From: Burkholderia dolosa
Lineage (GTDB): Bacteria > Pseudomonadota > Gammaproteobacteria > Burkholderiales > Burkholderiaceae
Assembly (NCBI RefSeq): GCF_902499135.1
Contig: NZ_CABVPR010000006.1
Coordinates: forward strand, 1 to 64,000
DNA length: 64,000 nucleotides
Direction: 5' to 3'
Shown in pieces: positions 40,678-49,435 of this stretch; within the stretch, counting starts at the first letter, position 1, and each line of letters starts with the position of its first letter. The position numbers and the translations under genes are program-made. The notes below the pieces were generated by a model. The model was not told where the DNA came from and did no database searches. It saw only the letters and a program-made list of their open reading frames with translations.

Positions 40678-41106
40678 TTAGTCGTCGCCCGTGTCGTCGG
40701 ACATGAACGCGCGCATGAACACGAGCGCGCCGAAGCCCCACACCGCGTTCGCCGCGAAGCCGACCGCGAGCACGGGCAGCATGTTGCCCGACGGCCAGAT
40801 GCCGCGCAGCGGATCGATCGCGAACACGCGCGCGGCCGTCAGTACGATGCTGCCGAACATCAGCGCGCCGATCCACGGCGCCTCGCGCTCCGGCGACACG
40901 CGCAGCAGCCACGCCATCGGAATCGCGCAGCATGCGCCGATCAGCGCGTTCGCGACGAACTCGGGGATGCCGAGCGGCGCGAACGGCTGCGTCGAGAAGC
41001 CGGCAGCCGCGATCAGGTCCGCGGTGTGCAAAAGAGCGAGCGTGGCTTCGCGAAAGAAGAGGGCGGCGAGGAAGCCGGACAGGAACGGCAGGATGACTTT
41101 CTGCAT
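40678..41106 (-). CDS. Hypothetical inner-membrane protein, four helices
   Basis: A 142-aa protein I cannot name. It has about four hydrophobic stretches (VILPFLSGFLAALFF, FVANALIGACCAIPMAWLL, IGALMFGSIVLTAARVF and LPVLAVGFAANAVWGFGALV) and short charged loops, ending in an acidic tail DDTGDD. The ATG giving MQKV is used; an ATG four codons earlier is possible. It is monocistronic. Nothing in the context indicates its role. Confidence 0.65.
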   Translation of the reverse strand: MQKVILPFLSGFLAALFFREATLALLHTADLIAAAGFSTQPFAPLGIPEFVANALIGACCAIPMAWLLRVSPEREAPWIGALMFGSIVLTAARVFAIDPLRGIWPSGNMLPVLAVGFAANAVWGFGALVFMRAFMSDDTGDD

Positions 41107-41445
41107 CGATGAGTGCACGCGGGCGCGCCCGGCCGGGGCCGTCCGCGCGGAGTTGTTCGGATGGGTGCGTCATTATAGGGCGCGGCCGACGCGATATTCG
41201 CTCCAGCGTCGTGCTAATCACGAAAGCGGAAAACCTAAGCTCAAAAAAATCGTTCCAAAGCCCCGCACCGCTCCCTAGACTGATTTCCCGGAAACAGCCA
41301 GCCGCGTGCGTCGTCGTCGATGCGCGGCCCGACAGGCTACCGATCCCGATTCGACCGCACGATGCACGCGCCGCCGATCCGCGCCGCGAGCAGGGCGACG
41401 CTTTATCCAAACATTCCGGCAAGGACAGTCACGCAGGAGCAGCAG
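41107..41445. promoter_or_regulatory. Intergenic region carrying the ssu operon promoter
   Basis: A 339-bp gap with no supported gene. It includes an AT-rich patch CTCAAAAAAATCGTTCC (41239-41255) unlike the surroundings, and a ribosome site GCAGGAGC before ssuD. In this genus ssu genes are controlled by LysR-type SsuR/CysB regulators that bind such upstream regions; assignment to this patch is inference. No remnant of ssuA or ssuE is visible. Confidence 0.45.
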
Positions 41446-42603
41446 ATGAATGTGTTCTGGTTTATTCCCACGCACGGCGACAGCCGCTACCTCGGTACGG
41501 CCGAAGGCGCGCGCGCCGCGGACTACGCGTATTTCCGGCAGATCGCGGTCGCGGCCGACACGCTCGGCTACGACGGTGTGCTGTTGCCGACCGGCCGCTC
41601 GTGCGAGGACGCGTGGGTCGTCGCGTCGAGCCTCATTCCGGCGACGCAGCGCCTGAAATTCCTCGTCGCCGTGCGTCCGGGCATTGCGTCGCCGGGGCTG
41701 TCCGCGCGAATGGCTGCGACGTTCGACCGTCTGTCGGGCGGCCGCCTGCTGATCAACGTGGTAACCGGCGGCGATGCCGCCGAGCTCGAAGGCGACGGAC
41801 TGTTCGCCGATCACGACACGCGCTACGAGATCACCGACGATTTCCTGCACATCTGGCGCGGGCTGCTGTCCGCGTCGCACGACAACGGCGGCTTCGACTA
41901 CATCGGCAAGCACCTGCAGTCGAAGGGCGGCAAGGCGCTGTATCCGCCCGTGCAGCGCCCGCACCCGCCGCTGTGGTTCGGCGGCTCGTCGCCGGCCGCG
42001 CATGCGATCGCCGCCGATCACATCGATACGTATCTGACCTGGGGCGAGCCGCCCGATGCCGTCGCGAAGAAGATCGCCGATATCCGCGCGCGTGCCGAAG
42101 CACGCGGCCGCCGGATCCGGTTCGGCATCCGCCTGCACGTGATCGTGCGCGAGACCGAGGACGAAGCGTGGGGCGATGCCGAGCGCCTGATCAGCCGCCT
42201 CGACGACGACACGATCGCACGCGCGCAGAAGGCGTTCGCGAACATGGATTCCGAAGGCCAGCGCCGGATGGCTGCGCTGCACGGCGGAAAGCGCGGCGGC
42301 CGCGAAACGCTCGAGGTGTATCCGAACCTGTGGGCGGGCGTCGGCCTCGTGCGCGGCGGCGCGGGCACCGCGCTGGTCGGCAATCCCGAGCAGGTCGCCG
42401 AGCGCATGCGCGAATACGCGGACCTCGGCATCGAGACATTCATCCTGTCCGGCTATCCGCATCTCGAGGAGTCGTACCGTTTCGCCGAGCTCGTGTTCCC
42501 GCTGATCAAGGGCGAAGGCGCTACGAGGGCGGCCGGCCCGCTGTCGGGGCCGTTCGGCGAGATCGTCGGCAACAACTATCTGCCGAAGGCGAGCCAGAGC
42601 TGA
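41446..42603 (+). CDS. ssuD: FMNH2-dependent alkanesulfonate monooxygenase
   Basis: A 385-aa luciferase-like flavoprotein that cleaves alkanesulfonates to sulfite and aldehyde, releasing sulfur during sulfate starvation. It starts [17 protein letters not shown], the SsuD signature. [19 protein letters not shown] (with the flexible region), [20 protein letters not shown] and [19 protein letters not shown] are in family order. It needs reduced flavin from a reductase (SsuE), which is not encoded nearby. It is first of ssuDCBF. Confidence 0.94.
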   Translation: MNVFWFIPTHGDSRYLGTAEGARAADYAYFRQIAVAADTLGYDGVLLPTGRSCEDAWVVASSLIPATQRLKFLVAVRPGIASPGLSARMAATFDRLSGGRLLINVVTGGDAAELEGDGLFADHDTRYEITDDFLHIWRGLLSASHDNGGFDYIGKHLQSKGGKALYPPVQRPHPPLWFGGSSPAAHAIAADHIDTYLTWGEPPDAVAKKIADIRARAEARGRRIRFGIRLHVIVRETEDEAWGDAERLISRLDDDTIARAQKAFANMDSEGQRRMAALHGGKRGGRETLEVYPNLWAGVGLVRGGAGTALVGNPEQVAERMREYADLGIETFILSGYPHLEESYRFAELVFPLIKGEGATRAAGPLSGPFGEIVGNNYLPKASQS

Positions 42604-42619
42604 GCAAGGGAGGCGTGCG

Positions 42620-43432
42620 ATGACAACGAAAAAGTCGGCGACCGGCGTCGCCGTGGCCGGCCGCGCGTGGCGCGGTATCGCGCCGTGGGCCGTGCCGCTC
42701 GCGCTGCTGATCGCATGGGAAGTCGGCGCGCGCGTCGGCTGGCTGTCGACACGCGTGCTGCCCGAGCCGGTTGCGGTCGTGCGCGCCGCGTGGTCGCTCG
42801 TGACGTCCGGCGAGATGTGGGCGAACGTGAAGGTCAGCACGTGGCGCGCGCTGTTCGGTTTCGCGATCGGCGGCGGCGTCGGCCTCGCGCTGGGGCTCGC
42901 GACCGGCCTGTCGAAAGCGGCGGAAGTCGCGCTCGATTCGACGATCCAGATGATCCGCAACATCCCCGCGCTCGCGATGATTCCGCTCGTGATCCTGTGG
43001 TTCGGCATCGACGAGAAGGCGAAGCTGTTCCTCGTCGCGCTCGGCGTGTTCTTCCCGGTGTACATCAACACGTATCACGGGATCCGCTCGGTCGACGCGA
43101 ACCTGATCGAGATGGCGAAGAGCTACGGCGTGCGCGGCTTCGCGCTGTACCGCGACGTGATTCTGCCCGGCGCGCTGCCGTCGATTCTCGTCGGCGTGCG
43201 GTTCGCGCTCGGGCTGATGTGGGTGATGCTGATCGTCGCCGAAACGATTTCCGCGCAATCGGGCATCGGCTACATGACGATGAACGCACGCGAATTCCTG
43301 CAAACCGACGTGGTGGTGGTCGGCATCCTGCTGTACGCGGTGCTCGGCAAGCTGGCCGACGTGCTCGCGAAATGGCTCGAACGCGTGACGCTGCGCTGGC
43401 ACCCCGCTTATCAATCAGGAGCAAACGCATGA
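42620..43432 (+). CDS. ssuC: Aliphatic sulfonate ABC transporter permease
   Basis: A 270-aa inner-membrane permease of the BPD_transp_1 family. It has about six helices, with [23 protein letters not shown], a cytosolic EAA-like loop ([25 protein letters not shown] in two parts) and [19 protein letters not shown], typical of SsuC. Its stop overlaps the ssuB start (ATGA). An uncharacterised alternative is a taurine permease, but the neighbours favour sulfonate. Confidence 0.92.
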   Translation: MTTKKSATGVAVAGRAWRGIAPWAVPLALLIAWEVGARVGWLSTRVLPEPVAVVRAAWSLVTSGEMWANVKVSTWRALFGFAIGGGVGLALGLATGLSKAAEVALDSTIQMIRNIPALAMIPLVILWFGIDEKAKLFLVALGVFFPVYINTYHGIRSVDANLIEMAKSYGVRGFALYRDVILPGALPSILVGVRFALGLMWVMLIVAETISAQSGIGYMTMNAREFLQTDVVVVGILLYAVLGKLADVLAKWLERVTLRWHPAYQSGANA

Positions 43433-44388
43433 ACGCGACCTCTTCGGCGGCCGCCTACGCGCCGCTCGCCGGCGCCGATCTCGAAGCCGAGCTCGCGCAG
43501 GCGCGCGTGTCCGACGATGAAGCACGCGATGCGGCGATCGTCGAGCGCGACGGCGGCGGATCCGTGCTGCCGCTCGCGCGGCGGCGGGCGGGAAGTCCCG
43601 CGCCCGACGACGCGGTGACGCTGTCCGGCGTCAGCAAGCGCTTCGGTGCGCGCACCGTCCTCGACAACGTCGAACTCGGCATCGCGCGCGGCAGCTTCGT
43701 CGCGATCGTCGGCCGCAGCGGCTGCGGGAAATCGACGCTGCTGCGTCTCGTCGCGGGCCTCGAGCAGCCGAGCAGCGGTGCGCTGGTCACGCGCGGCGAA
43801 GGCGGCGGCCGGCTCGACACGCGGATCATGTACCAGGATGCGCGTCTGCTGCCGTGGAAGACCGTGCTGCAAAACGTGATGCTCGGACTCGGGCGCGGCG
43901 CACGCGACGACGCGCGCGCGGTGCTCGATGAAGTCGGTCTGCTCGAGCGCGCGAACGACTGGCCGGCGCAGCTGTCCGGCGGCCAGCGGCAGCGCGTCGC
44001 ACTCGCGCGCGCGCTCGTGCATCGGCCGCAACTGCTGCTGCTCGACGAGCCGCTCGGTGCGCTCGACGCGCTGACCCGCATCGAAATGCACGCGCTGATC
44101 GAGCGGCTGTGGCGCGAGCATCGATTTACCGCGCTGCTCGTCACGCACGACGTACAGGAAGCCGTCGCGCTCGGCGACCGGATCCTGCTGATCGAGCAGG
44201 GGCGCGTCGCGCTCGATCAGCCCGTGCCGCTCGAGCGGCCCCGCGCTCGCGCATCGGCGGCGTTCGCCGCGCTCGAGGATCGCGTGCTCAAGCGCGTGCT
44301 CGCGGGCGGCCCGCAGGCGGACGATTCGCGCATCGCGCATGACGAGCACAACCTGCGACCGGTCGGGCAGATCCGCTGGGCCGTTTAA
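43429..44388 (+). CDS. ssuB: Aliphatic sulfonate ABC transporter ATP-binding protein
   Basis: A 319-aa ATPase starting inside the ssuC stop. An N-terminal extension of about 60 residues, rich in Ala/Asp/Arg, precedes the ABC domain. Walker A is GRSGCGKST, signature [15 protein letters not shown], Walker [13 protein letters not shown] and H-loop VTHDVQEAV. The Q-loop reads [10 protein letters not shown], as in SsuB. It powers SsuC. The 60-residue extension is longer than in E. coli SsuB but is usual in this genus. Confidence 0.93.
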   Translation: MNATSSAAAYAPLAGADLEAELAQARVSDDEARDAAIVERDGGGSVLPLARRRAGSPAPDDAVTLSGVSKRFGARTVLDNVELGIARGSFVAIVGRSGCGKSTLLRLVAGLEQPSSGALVTRGEGGGRLDTRIMYQDARLLPWKTVLQNVMLGLGRGARDDARAVLDEVGLLERANDWPAQLSGGQRQRVALARALVHRPQLLLLDEPLGALDALTRIEMHALIERLWREHRFTALLVTHDVQEAVALGDRILLIEQGRVALDQPVPLERPRARASAAFAALEDRVLKRVLAGGPQADDSRIAHDEHNLRPVGQIRWAV

Positions 44389-44443
44389 TCCGGGCGGCGC
44401 AAGCCGTCCGTTCTGAGACTTTTTCTTCGGAGCGATCATCCCG

Positions 44444-44659
44444 ATGAGCATCACTGCAATCAACGTGCGTAACCAGTTCAAGGGCAAGGTGAAGGAGATC
44501 ATCCGCGGGCCCGTCGTATCCGAGGTCGACGTCGAGACGCCGTTCGGCATCGTCACGTCGGTGATCACGACGCGTTCGGTCGATGAACTGGAATTGAAGG
44601 TCGGCGCGGAGGTCGTCGCGCTCGTGAAGTCGACCGAAGTGTCGATCGCGCGGCTTTGA
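44444..44659 (+). CDS. ssuF: Mop/TOBE-domain small protein (SsuF type)
   Basis: A 71-aa molbindin. It begins MSITAINVRNQFKGKVKEI and has VDVETPFGIVTSVITTRSVDEL and VGAEVVALVKSTEVSIAR, one complete TOBE/Mop domain. Such proteins bind molybdate or related oxyanions as oligomers. In pseudomonads ssuF closes the ssu operon and is needed for sulfonate use by an unclear mechanism. It follows ssuB by 55 bp. Confidence 0.85.
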   Translation: MSITAINVRNQFKGKVKEIIRGPVVSEVDVETPFGIVTSVITTRSVDELELKVGAEVVALVKSTEVSIARL

Positions 44660-44796
44660 GCGGTTGCGGGGCGGCGTGGCGGCCGCGGGCGGCTTGGGTT
44701 GCCCGCGATGTCCGCGTTGCCGCTCCGCGTTTGCGTCCGTATTCGCGCTCCGGACGAAGTGCTACGATGGAGCGACCCCGACGCCGGAGCGCAAGC

Positions 44797-44994
44797 ATGA
44801 CGCCCATCCTCTCTCCCGAAGCCTTCGAGGCGCTGAAGTGGATCGATCAGTTCGGCGATACGCGACCGGTTCCGCCCGCGTTCGACGACGTCGTGTACGC
44901 GCTGCTGAACGAAGGGCTGATCTACCAGACCGCAGCCGGGCGCGTCGACTTGACCGCCGACGGCAAGACCGTTTTGTCCGACGAATACGACTGA
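44797..44994 (+). CDS. Small hypothetical protein, winged-helix-like
   Basis: A 65-aa acidic protein starting MTPILSPEAFEALKWID. It contains AFDDVVYALLNEGLIYQTAAGRVDLTADGK in pieces, reminiscent of the last helix and wing of a small winged helix (ALxxxGLIY, then a beta hairpin). I do not recognise a family. No partner gene; the next small ORF starts 65 bp later. Confidence 0.55.
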   Translation: MTPILSPEAFEALKWIDQFGDTRPVPPAFDDVVYALLNEGLIYQTAAGRVDLTADGKTVLSDEYD

Positions 44995-45059
44995 GATACG
45001 ACTATGCGCGTGGCGCCGGCGCGCGAGCGGCCGGGCGCCGCGTCGCCACGGAGCGTGCG

Positions 45060-45311
45060 ATGGAACCGAGAGGCAGCGACCTCGGCGATTTCAGCGAGCC
45101 GTACCGCGGCTTCGAGATCGAGGTGAAGACCGAACAGGTATGGGACGGCGAGCATGCGCACTATCGCGTGCTGCAGGGCGACGTCGTGCGAATCGACTGG
45201 CGGCTCGTCAAAGTCGACGGAATGGTATTGACCGAACGGCGCGTGATCGAGCGCGTGCTCGACGAGGCGCGGCGGGCCGTCGATGCGGAACTGGGCGACG
45301 GACACGCGTAG
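45060..45311 (+). CDS. Small hypothetical protein
   Basis: An 83-aa protein from the ATG giving MEPRGSDLGDFSEPYRGFEIEV. It is acidic, with VWDGEHAHYRVLQGDVVRIDWR and a final helix rich in Glu/Arg/Ala. No family is recognised. It could be read together with the preceding small gene. It ends 66 bp before dusA, with the sequence GGTAAAATAG in between that could be a promoter. Confidence 0.55.
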   Translation: MEPRGSDLGDFSEPYRGFEIEVKTEQVWDGEHAHYRVLQGDVVRIDWRLVKVDGMVLTERRVIERVLDEARRAVDAELGDGHA

Positions 45312-45377
45312 CGCGGGCACGGACGGCGTTGCGGTAAAATAGCCGACTGTTTCCGCGTCGCTCGCTGCCCGAATTCC

Positions 45378-46412
45378 ATGTCCGTACCGTCCTCGCTTCC
45401 TCCGCGCCGCGTATCTGTTGCGCCCATGCTCGACTGGACCGACCGTCATTGCCGGTCGTTCCATCGCACGCTGACGCGCAATACGTGGCTGTATACGGAG
45501 ATGATCACGACGGGCGCGCTGCTGTTCGGCGACGTCCAGCGACATCTCGGGTTCACGCCCAGCGAATCGCCGGTCGCACTGCAGCTCGGCGGCAGCGAAC
45601 CGGACGATCTCGCGCGCGCCGCGAAGCTCGGCGAGCAGTGGGGCTACGACGAAATCAACCTGAATTGCGGCTGTCCGTCCGAGCGCGTGCAGCGGGGCGC
45701 GTTCGGCGCCTGCCTGATGAAGGAGCCGCAGCTCGTCGCCGACTGCGTGAAGGCGATGCGCGACGCGGTGTCGGTGCCGGTCACGGTCAAGCACCGGATC
45801 GGCGTCGACGCGATCGAGGATTACGCGTTCGTGCGGGACTTCGTCGGCACGATTGCCGACGCAGGCTGCCGGACCTTCATCGTGCACGCGCGCAACGCGA
45901 TCCTGAAGGGGTTGTCGCCAAAGGAGAATCGGGAGATTCCGCCGCTGAAGTACGACTATGCGTATCGGCTGAAGCGCGATTTTCCGTCGCTGGAGATCGT
46001 CATCAACGGCGGTATCAAGACCCTCGATGAGGTGGCGCTGCATCTCGAGCACGTCGATGGCGCGATGCTCGGCCGCGAGGCGTATCACAACCCGTATGTG
46101 CTCGCGGAGGTCGACGCGCGTTTCTATGGCTCGACCGACGCCGCACCGACGCGCGAAGCGGCCGAGGCGCAGCTGATCGAATACTGCGCAGCGGAACTGA
46201 AGCGCGGTACGTATCTCGGCGCGATCGTGCGACATGCGCTCGGCCTGTATCGCGGCGTGCCGGGCGCACGCGGCTGGCGTCGTGTGCTGTCGGACAACAA
46301 GAAGCTCGCCCGCGGCGATCTGGCCGTGTTCGACGAGGCACGTGCGCATCTGAGCGACGCGGACGAAATTTTTGAAAAAAAAGCTTTGCAAGAATCAAAA
46401 GACTTCGTATAA
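45378..46412 (+). CDS. dusA: tRNA-dihydrouridine(20/20a) synthase
   Basis: A 344-aa FMN enzyme that reduces uridines 20 and 20a in the tRNA D-loop. It has VAPMLDWTDRHCRSFHR, NLNCGCPSERVQRGAFGACLM with the catalytic Cys, VTVKHRIGVD, FIVHARNAILKGLSPKENR and INGGIKTLDEV, which are DusA-type motifs. The C-terminal helical tRNA-binding part ends FEKKALQESKDFV. The tRNA-His promoter overlaps its 3' end, with the -10 box covering the stop codon. Confidence 0.95.
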   Translation: MSVPSSLPPRRVSVAPMLDWTDRHCRSFHRTLTRNTWLYTEMITTGALLFGDVQRHLGFTPSESPVALQLGGSEPDDLARAAKLGEQWGYDEINLNCGCPSERVQRGAFGACLMKEPQLVADCVKAMRDAVSVPVTVKHRIGVDAIEDYAFVRDFVGTIADAGCRTFIVHARNAILKGLSPKENREIPPLKYDYAYRLKRDFPSLEIVINGGIKTLDEVALHLEHVDGAMLGREAYHNPYVLAEVDARFYGSTDAAPTREAAEAQLIEYCAAELKRGTYLGAIVRHALGLYRGVPGARGWRRVLSDNKKLARGDLAVFDEARAHLSDADEIFEKKALQESKDFV

Positions 46413-46413
46413 T
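46386..46413 (+). promoter_or_regulatory. Sigma-70 promoter of tRNA-His inside dusA 3' end
   Basis: -35 TTGCAA (46386-46391), 16-bp spacer, consensus -10 TATAAT (46408-46413), the latter overlapping the dusA TAA. It is about 58 bp before the tRNA. Confidence 0.78.
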
Positions 46414-46470
46414 CTTGCTTCTTCGCTGCTGAACGACAAACAAAGCAGCGACGAGCATCGCAGTATCAGT

Positions 46471-46547
46471 GGTGGCTGTAGCTCAGTTGGTAGAGTCCAG
46501 GATTGTGATTCCTGTTGTCGTGGGTTCGAGTCCCATCAGCCACCCCA
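46471..46547 (+). tRNA. tRNA-His(GTG)
   Basis: A 77-nt tRNA including the extra G at -1 and encoded CCA. Acceptor GTGGCTG pairs with CAGCCAC, discriminator C, both features of tRNA-His. The anticodon loop TTGTGAT gives GTG. The 3' part is the likely attachment core of the element that follows. Confidence 0.95.
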
Positions 46548-46577
46548 CAGAATTCCAAGCAGTATCAGGTAGTTAGA

Positions 46578-46609
46578 AACGGCACTGAGATTTTATCCAG
46601 TGCCGTTTT
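46578..46609 (+). terminator. Terminator of tRNA-His
   Basis: AACGGCACTG / CAGTGCCGTT stem (10 bp) with a 10-base loop, followed by TTTTG on the plus strand. It also lies just past the integrase stop. Confidence 0.75.
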
Positions 46610-46617
46610 TGTTTTGG

Positions 46618-46636
46618 AATTCCCAAATTGGGAATT
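46618..46636. repeat. Perfect 19-bp palindrome at the integrase stop
   Basis: AATTCCCAA-A-TTGGGAATT, overlapping the integrase TAA. Its position about 70 bp from the tRNA end would suit an integrase arm site, or it is simply a hairpin for the integrase transcript. Confidence 0.6.
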
Positions 46637-47660
46637 ACATGCCGCGTCGCTTTACGATTTTCGTTCGATCGTAGACGCGCGCCGTCGTCGCCGGATTCGC
46701 ATGCAGATCCGGCAGCGCGCCGCGTTCCGCCTTGTGCCGGGTCACGTAATACGCGCGCAGATCGTGGAACGTGAAGCGTCTCCCGATCTTCTTCAGCTCC
46801 AACGCCTTATTCATCAGCTTCGACCATTCGGTCTTGAAGCCGGCCGGCGAGTAGTGGGTTGCATAGCGATTCGAGAATACGTACAGGCAGTCGTCCTTCC
46901 GGGCGGCGCGCAGACGCGCGATCAGCTCCGACAGGGCGGGCGTGATCTCAATGTGCTCGATGACTTCGCCGCGCTTCTTTCCGCGCTGCTTCGCGCGCTT
47001 CACGCGGATCACACCGGCTGTCTCATCGATCTGCGGCCAGGACAGATCCAGAAACTCCACCTTTCGGTTTCCAGCCAGCGCCGCGTATTCGGCTGCCATG
47101 CCGATAACCGCCTTCTGGCCGCCAAGCGACGCGACCCAGGCAGCGAACGCCTGGAAGTCTTTCGGCTCTGGCGCCTCGGTGCGCGGCTGCTCTTCGTTCC
47201 GCCGAACCTCGCGACAGGGGTTGTGCTTCGCCTCGCCGCGGTCGATCGCCAGGCCGATCAGGTTCGAAAGCAGCGCGACCTCGCGGTTGGCGCGCACGGG
47301 CGCGGCCGCGCGCTCGATGCGCAGGTAGCGCGAGACGTGCGTCGCGTCGATGTCCGCAGCGCGCATGTCGCCGAACGTTTCGAGCAGCGGACCGCTGCAT
47401 TGTTTGTAGTCGTTGCGCGTGTACTGCGAATAGCGTTGCCAGCCGGGCGTCTCCTGGAACTGCTCCCAGAGGCGGCCGATCGTACCGAGGTCGTCGCCGG
47501 CGCCAAGGATGTCGAGTACCTTGCGGATGGCGACGAGCCGATCGTGACCGAGGTTGATCGGCTTCTGCCCGACCGGGTGATAGCGGTACGTGAAGCCTTC
47601 CTTCCGTTTCCGCGCCTCCATGCGCGGCAGGAGGCCATCACGTTCCCGGTGCTTCTTCAT
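46635..47660 (-). CDS. int: Tyrosine-type phage integrase
   Basis: A 341-aa site-specific recombinase. The start gives MKKHRERDGLLPRME and overlaps the DUF4224 stop by four bases. The N-terminal arm-binding part (about 15-60) and SAM-like core-binding domain (about 70-150, with FQETPGWQRYSQYTRNDY) are followed by the catalytic domain with Arg in AGNRKVEFLDLSW, the HxxR box FHDLRAYYVT and the nucleophile Tyr in TARVYDRTK. It catalyses integration and excision at tRNA-His, a common target. It is oriented toward the tRNA, the standard layout. Confidence 0.93.
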   Translation of the reverse strand: MKKHRERDGLLPRMEARKRKEGFTYRYHPVGQKPINLGHDRLVAIRKVLDILGAGDDLGTIGRLWEQFQETPGWQRYSQYTRNDYKQCSGPLLETFGDMRAADIDATHVSRYLRIERAAAPVRANREVALLSNLIGLAIDRGEAKHNPCREVRRNEEQPRTEAPEPKDFQAFAAWVASLGGQKAVIGMAAEYAALAGNRKVEFLDLSWPQIDETAGVIRVKRAKQRGKKRGEVIEHIEITPALSELIARLRAARKDDCLYVFSNRYATHYSPAGFKTEWSKLMNKALELKKIGRRFTFHDLRAYYVTRHKAERGALPDLHANPATTARVYDRTKIVKRRGM

Positions 47661-47863
47661 GCTGCAACTCTCCATTTCGGCTGCGTGCGCGGCGTCGCGC
47701 CGGCGCGTGGCTGGTTCACCTGCTCCCATGTCAGCATGGGATGGCCGTCAGCCTTGCGCGGCGCGTCGATACCCAGTGCTTTCTTGATCCAGCGCGCTTG
47801 CGCTGCGCCTTGTTTCAGGCCGCCCGTCAGCTCAACGAGCTCTTCGTTCGTCACGATCGGCAT
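47657..47863 (-). CDS. DUF4224 small protein, candidate excisionase or regulator
   Basis: A 68-aa protein starting MPIVTNEELVELTGG, with KQGAAQARWIKKALGI and HPMLTWEQVNQPR, the pattern of the DUF4224 family found beside phage integrases. A helix-turn-helix followed by a basic tail would suit a recombination directionality factor, but this is unproven. It overlaps the integrase start by four bases, so the two are coupled. Confidence 0.75.
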   Translation of the reverse strand: MPIVTNEELVELTGGLKQGAAQARWIKKALGIDAPRKADGHPMLTWEQVNQPRAGATPRTQPKWRVAA

Positions 47864-47864
47864 A

Positions 47865-48575
47865 TCACTCTCCCGCGCCGAGGCGCTTGAATTCAACAAC
47901 CCACACCCACGGGTTCACGTCCCAGCCGTGCCCGCGCGCGGCGTTCAGGCTGTCCCACAGGTCGTGAAAGGCACGGATGCTCGGCGGCCGGTAGGCGCCG
48001 GCACAGTACCCGCGCATGTGGTGCTCTTCGATCGTCACGCCTTCCGCGCGCGCGTCCGGCTCACTGATGCGCTGCAGGCGCTCGACGCGGACGCCGGTCA
48101 CTTCGAGCAGCGTGCGCGCGGCGGCGCGCGGCATGAAGATCGACGGCCGACGCCACCACGCCGGCGTCGCGCCGCTCCGCGCCGCGTTCGGCAGATCGCC
48201 GTCGAAGCGATACTCGCGGCCGGTCTCCAGCGTCATGTCGATGAAGTGCCACGCGTCGCGGCCTTTCTTCTCGCTGAAGCGGGTTTCCCAGCGGCCGTAT
48301 GCGATGTGCGCCTCGCGCACCCACAGCCGATCGCCGGGCTGGCCGTGCGGACTGATCAGGCAATCGCCGGTGCGGGTGTGCCAGATGGCGCCCTGCAGCG
48401 GCACGGTTTCGCCGGACGCTGTTCGGCCTCCGTTCTCCCCGCCGATCGTAGTCGGCTCCCACACGCCGAGCGGGTTGGTGTGCGGCAGCTTCACGATGCG
48501 GCGCGTCTGAGTCTTGCGGCCTTCGAGGATGGGCCGCACCATTGGGCCGCTGAAGAGAATGGGGCGTTCTTTCAC
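47865..48575 (-). CDS. ASCH/PUA-like phage protein
   Basis: A 236-aa protein. The N-terminus ERPILFSGPMVRPILEGRKTQTRRIVK is the start of an ASCH-type domain seen in many phage proteins (a beta-barrel related to PUA). HGQPGDRLWVREAHIA continues it, and the C-terminal part has DARAEGVTIEEHH and FHDLWDSLNAARGHGWDVNPWVWVVEF. ASCH proteins are thought to bind RNA or modified nucleosides. The gene overlaps DUF1643 by four bases. The function is unknown. Confidence 0.72.
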   Translation of the reverse strand: MKERPILFSGPMVRPILEGRKTQTRRIVKLPHTNPLGVWEPTTIGGENGGRTASGETVPLQGAIWHTRTGDCLISPHGQPGDRLWVREAHIAYGRWETRFSEKKGRDAWHFIDMTLETGREYRFDGDLPNAARSGATPAWWRRPSIFMPRAAARTLLEVTGVRVERLQRISEPDARAEGVTIEEHHMRGYCAGAYRPPSIRAFHDLWDSLNAARGHGWDVNPWVWVVEFKRLGAGE

Positions 48576-49060
48576 GGGCGGCTCCAGTCGATAAGGGGCG
48601 TGTCGTATGCCAGCATGAGGGGATGTTTCGGGTCGCCTCCCGACGTGAGACCGAAAACTTTCAGCGGCTTGTTCGAGGCCCGCAGCATGTCAGCGACGGC
48701 GTCGAGGCGCCGGCGCATGCCTTTCGGCAGCTTGCCGCGATCGCCCCAGCACGGCACGAGTAAATCCGCATCCGCGATGATCTGCGTGAGGTGCGCATCG
48801 TTCTCCGGGCCGATCGGATCGGCCACGTTGGCCAGCTCGCGGACGTTTGTCGAGCGCCAAGCGAATGGATTGCCCGCGATGTACTTGCGCGCACCCCAGC
48901 GATGAGCGAAGCCAGTCCATTTCAGGTCTGTGTGATCGCGCACGCTCGCGTCGGCTCGTGATGGATTCACCCCGAAGAACGCGACAACGATGCCGGCGGC
49001 CGCGACTTCGCGCTCGAGGCGGTACCGGTAGCGGCAGCAGCTGCTGATGATTGCGCTCAT
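48572..49060 (-). CDS. DUF1643 family protein
   Basis: A 162-aa protein. It has RYRLEREVAAAGIVVAFFGVNPSRADA (in part), the DUF1643 hallmark FGVNPSxAD, then DHTDLKWTGFAHRWGARKYIAGNPFAWRSTN in two parts and LLVPCWGDRGKLPKGMRRR. The family occurs in phages and in cell genomes; its activity is not known to me, although its fold is sometimes compared with uracil-DNA glycosylase-like enzymes. It overlaps the ASCH gene and ends the left cluster opposite a small plus-strand gene. Confidence 0.78.
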   Translation of the reverse strand: MSAIISSCCRYRYRLEREVAAAGIVVAFFGVNPSRADASVRDHTDLKWTGFAHRWGARKYIAGNPFAWRSTNVRELANVADPIGPENDAHLTQIIADADLLVPCWGDRGKLPKGMRRRLDAVADMLRASNKPLKVFGLTSGGDPKHPLMLAYDTPLIDWSRP

Positions 49061-49097
49061 GCTACGATTTCCAAAAACTCAAAATGGGGACCTGAAT

Positions 49098-49433
49098 ATG
49101 ACGATCTTTCTCGATGCGCGCGGATACGAGTTTGAAGTCGATATAGACGGGGACACACGCCGATTTCATATCGGCACTGTTTGTCGCGAGAACAATATGC
49201 CGACAAGCGTCCACATCAACGAACTCGGCGGCGGTGAACGCCGGACAACGCTGAACATCAATCTTCCGCCGGCGCTGTGGAAGCCTGCGAAGGCTGGGGG
49301 GCTTGAGGTCGTCTGCCGAAAGGCGATATCGCTCGCGGTACGAGAAGGATGGTTTCGCGCTGAAGGGCATTACAACGCGGACCACTTCGATGAAGACATC
49401 GAAGGCTGGCCGGGTGAGCTGACGCGGATATAG
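49098..49433 (+). CDS. Small hypothetical phage protein on the opposite strand
   Basis: A 111-aa protein read on plus between minus-strand genes. It starts MTIFLDARGYEFEVDIDGD after GGGGACC. It contains RRFHIGTVCRENNMPTSVHINELGG and RKAISLAVREGWFRAEGHYNADHF in pieces. A minus-strand frame of similar length overlaps it but reads as a shadow. No family is recognised. Its start region shares a short conserved element with that of the second plus-strand gene at 50392, see findings. Confidence 0.58.
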   Translation: MTIFLDARGYEFEVDIDGDTRRFHIGTVCRENNMPTSVHINELGGGERRTTLNINLPPALWKPAKAGGLEVVCRKAISLAVREGWFRAEGHYNADHFDEDIEGWPGELTRI

Positions 49434-49435
49434 CC

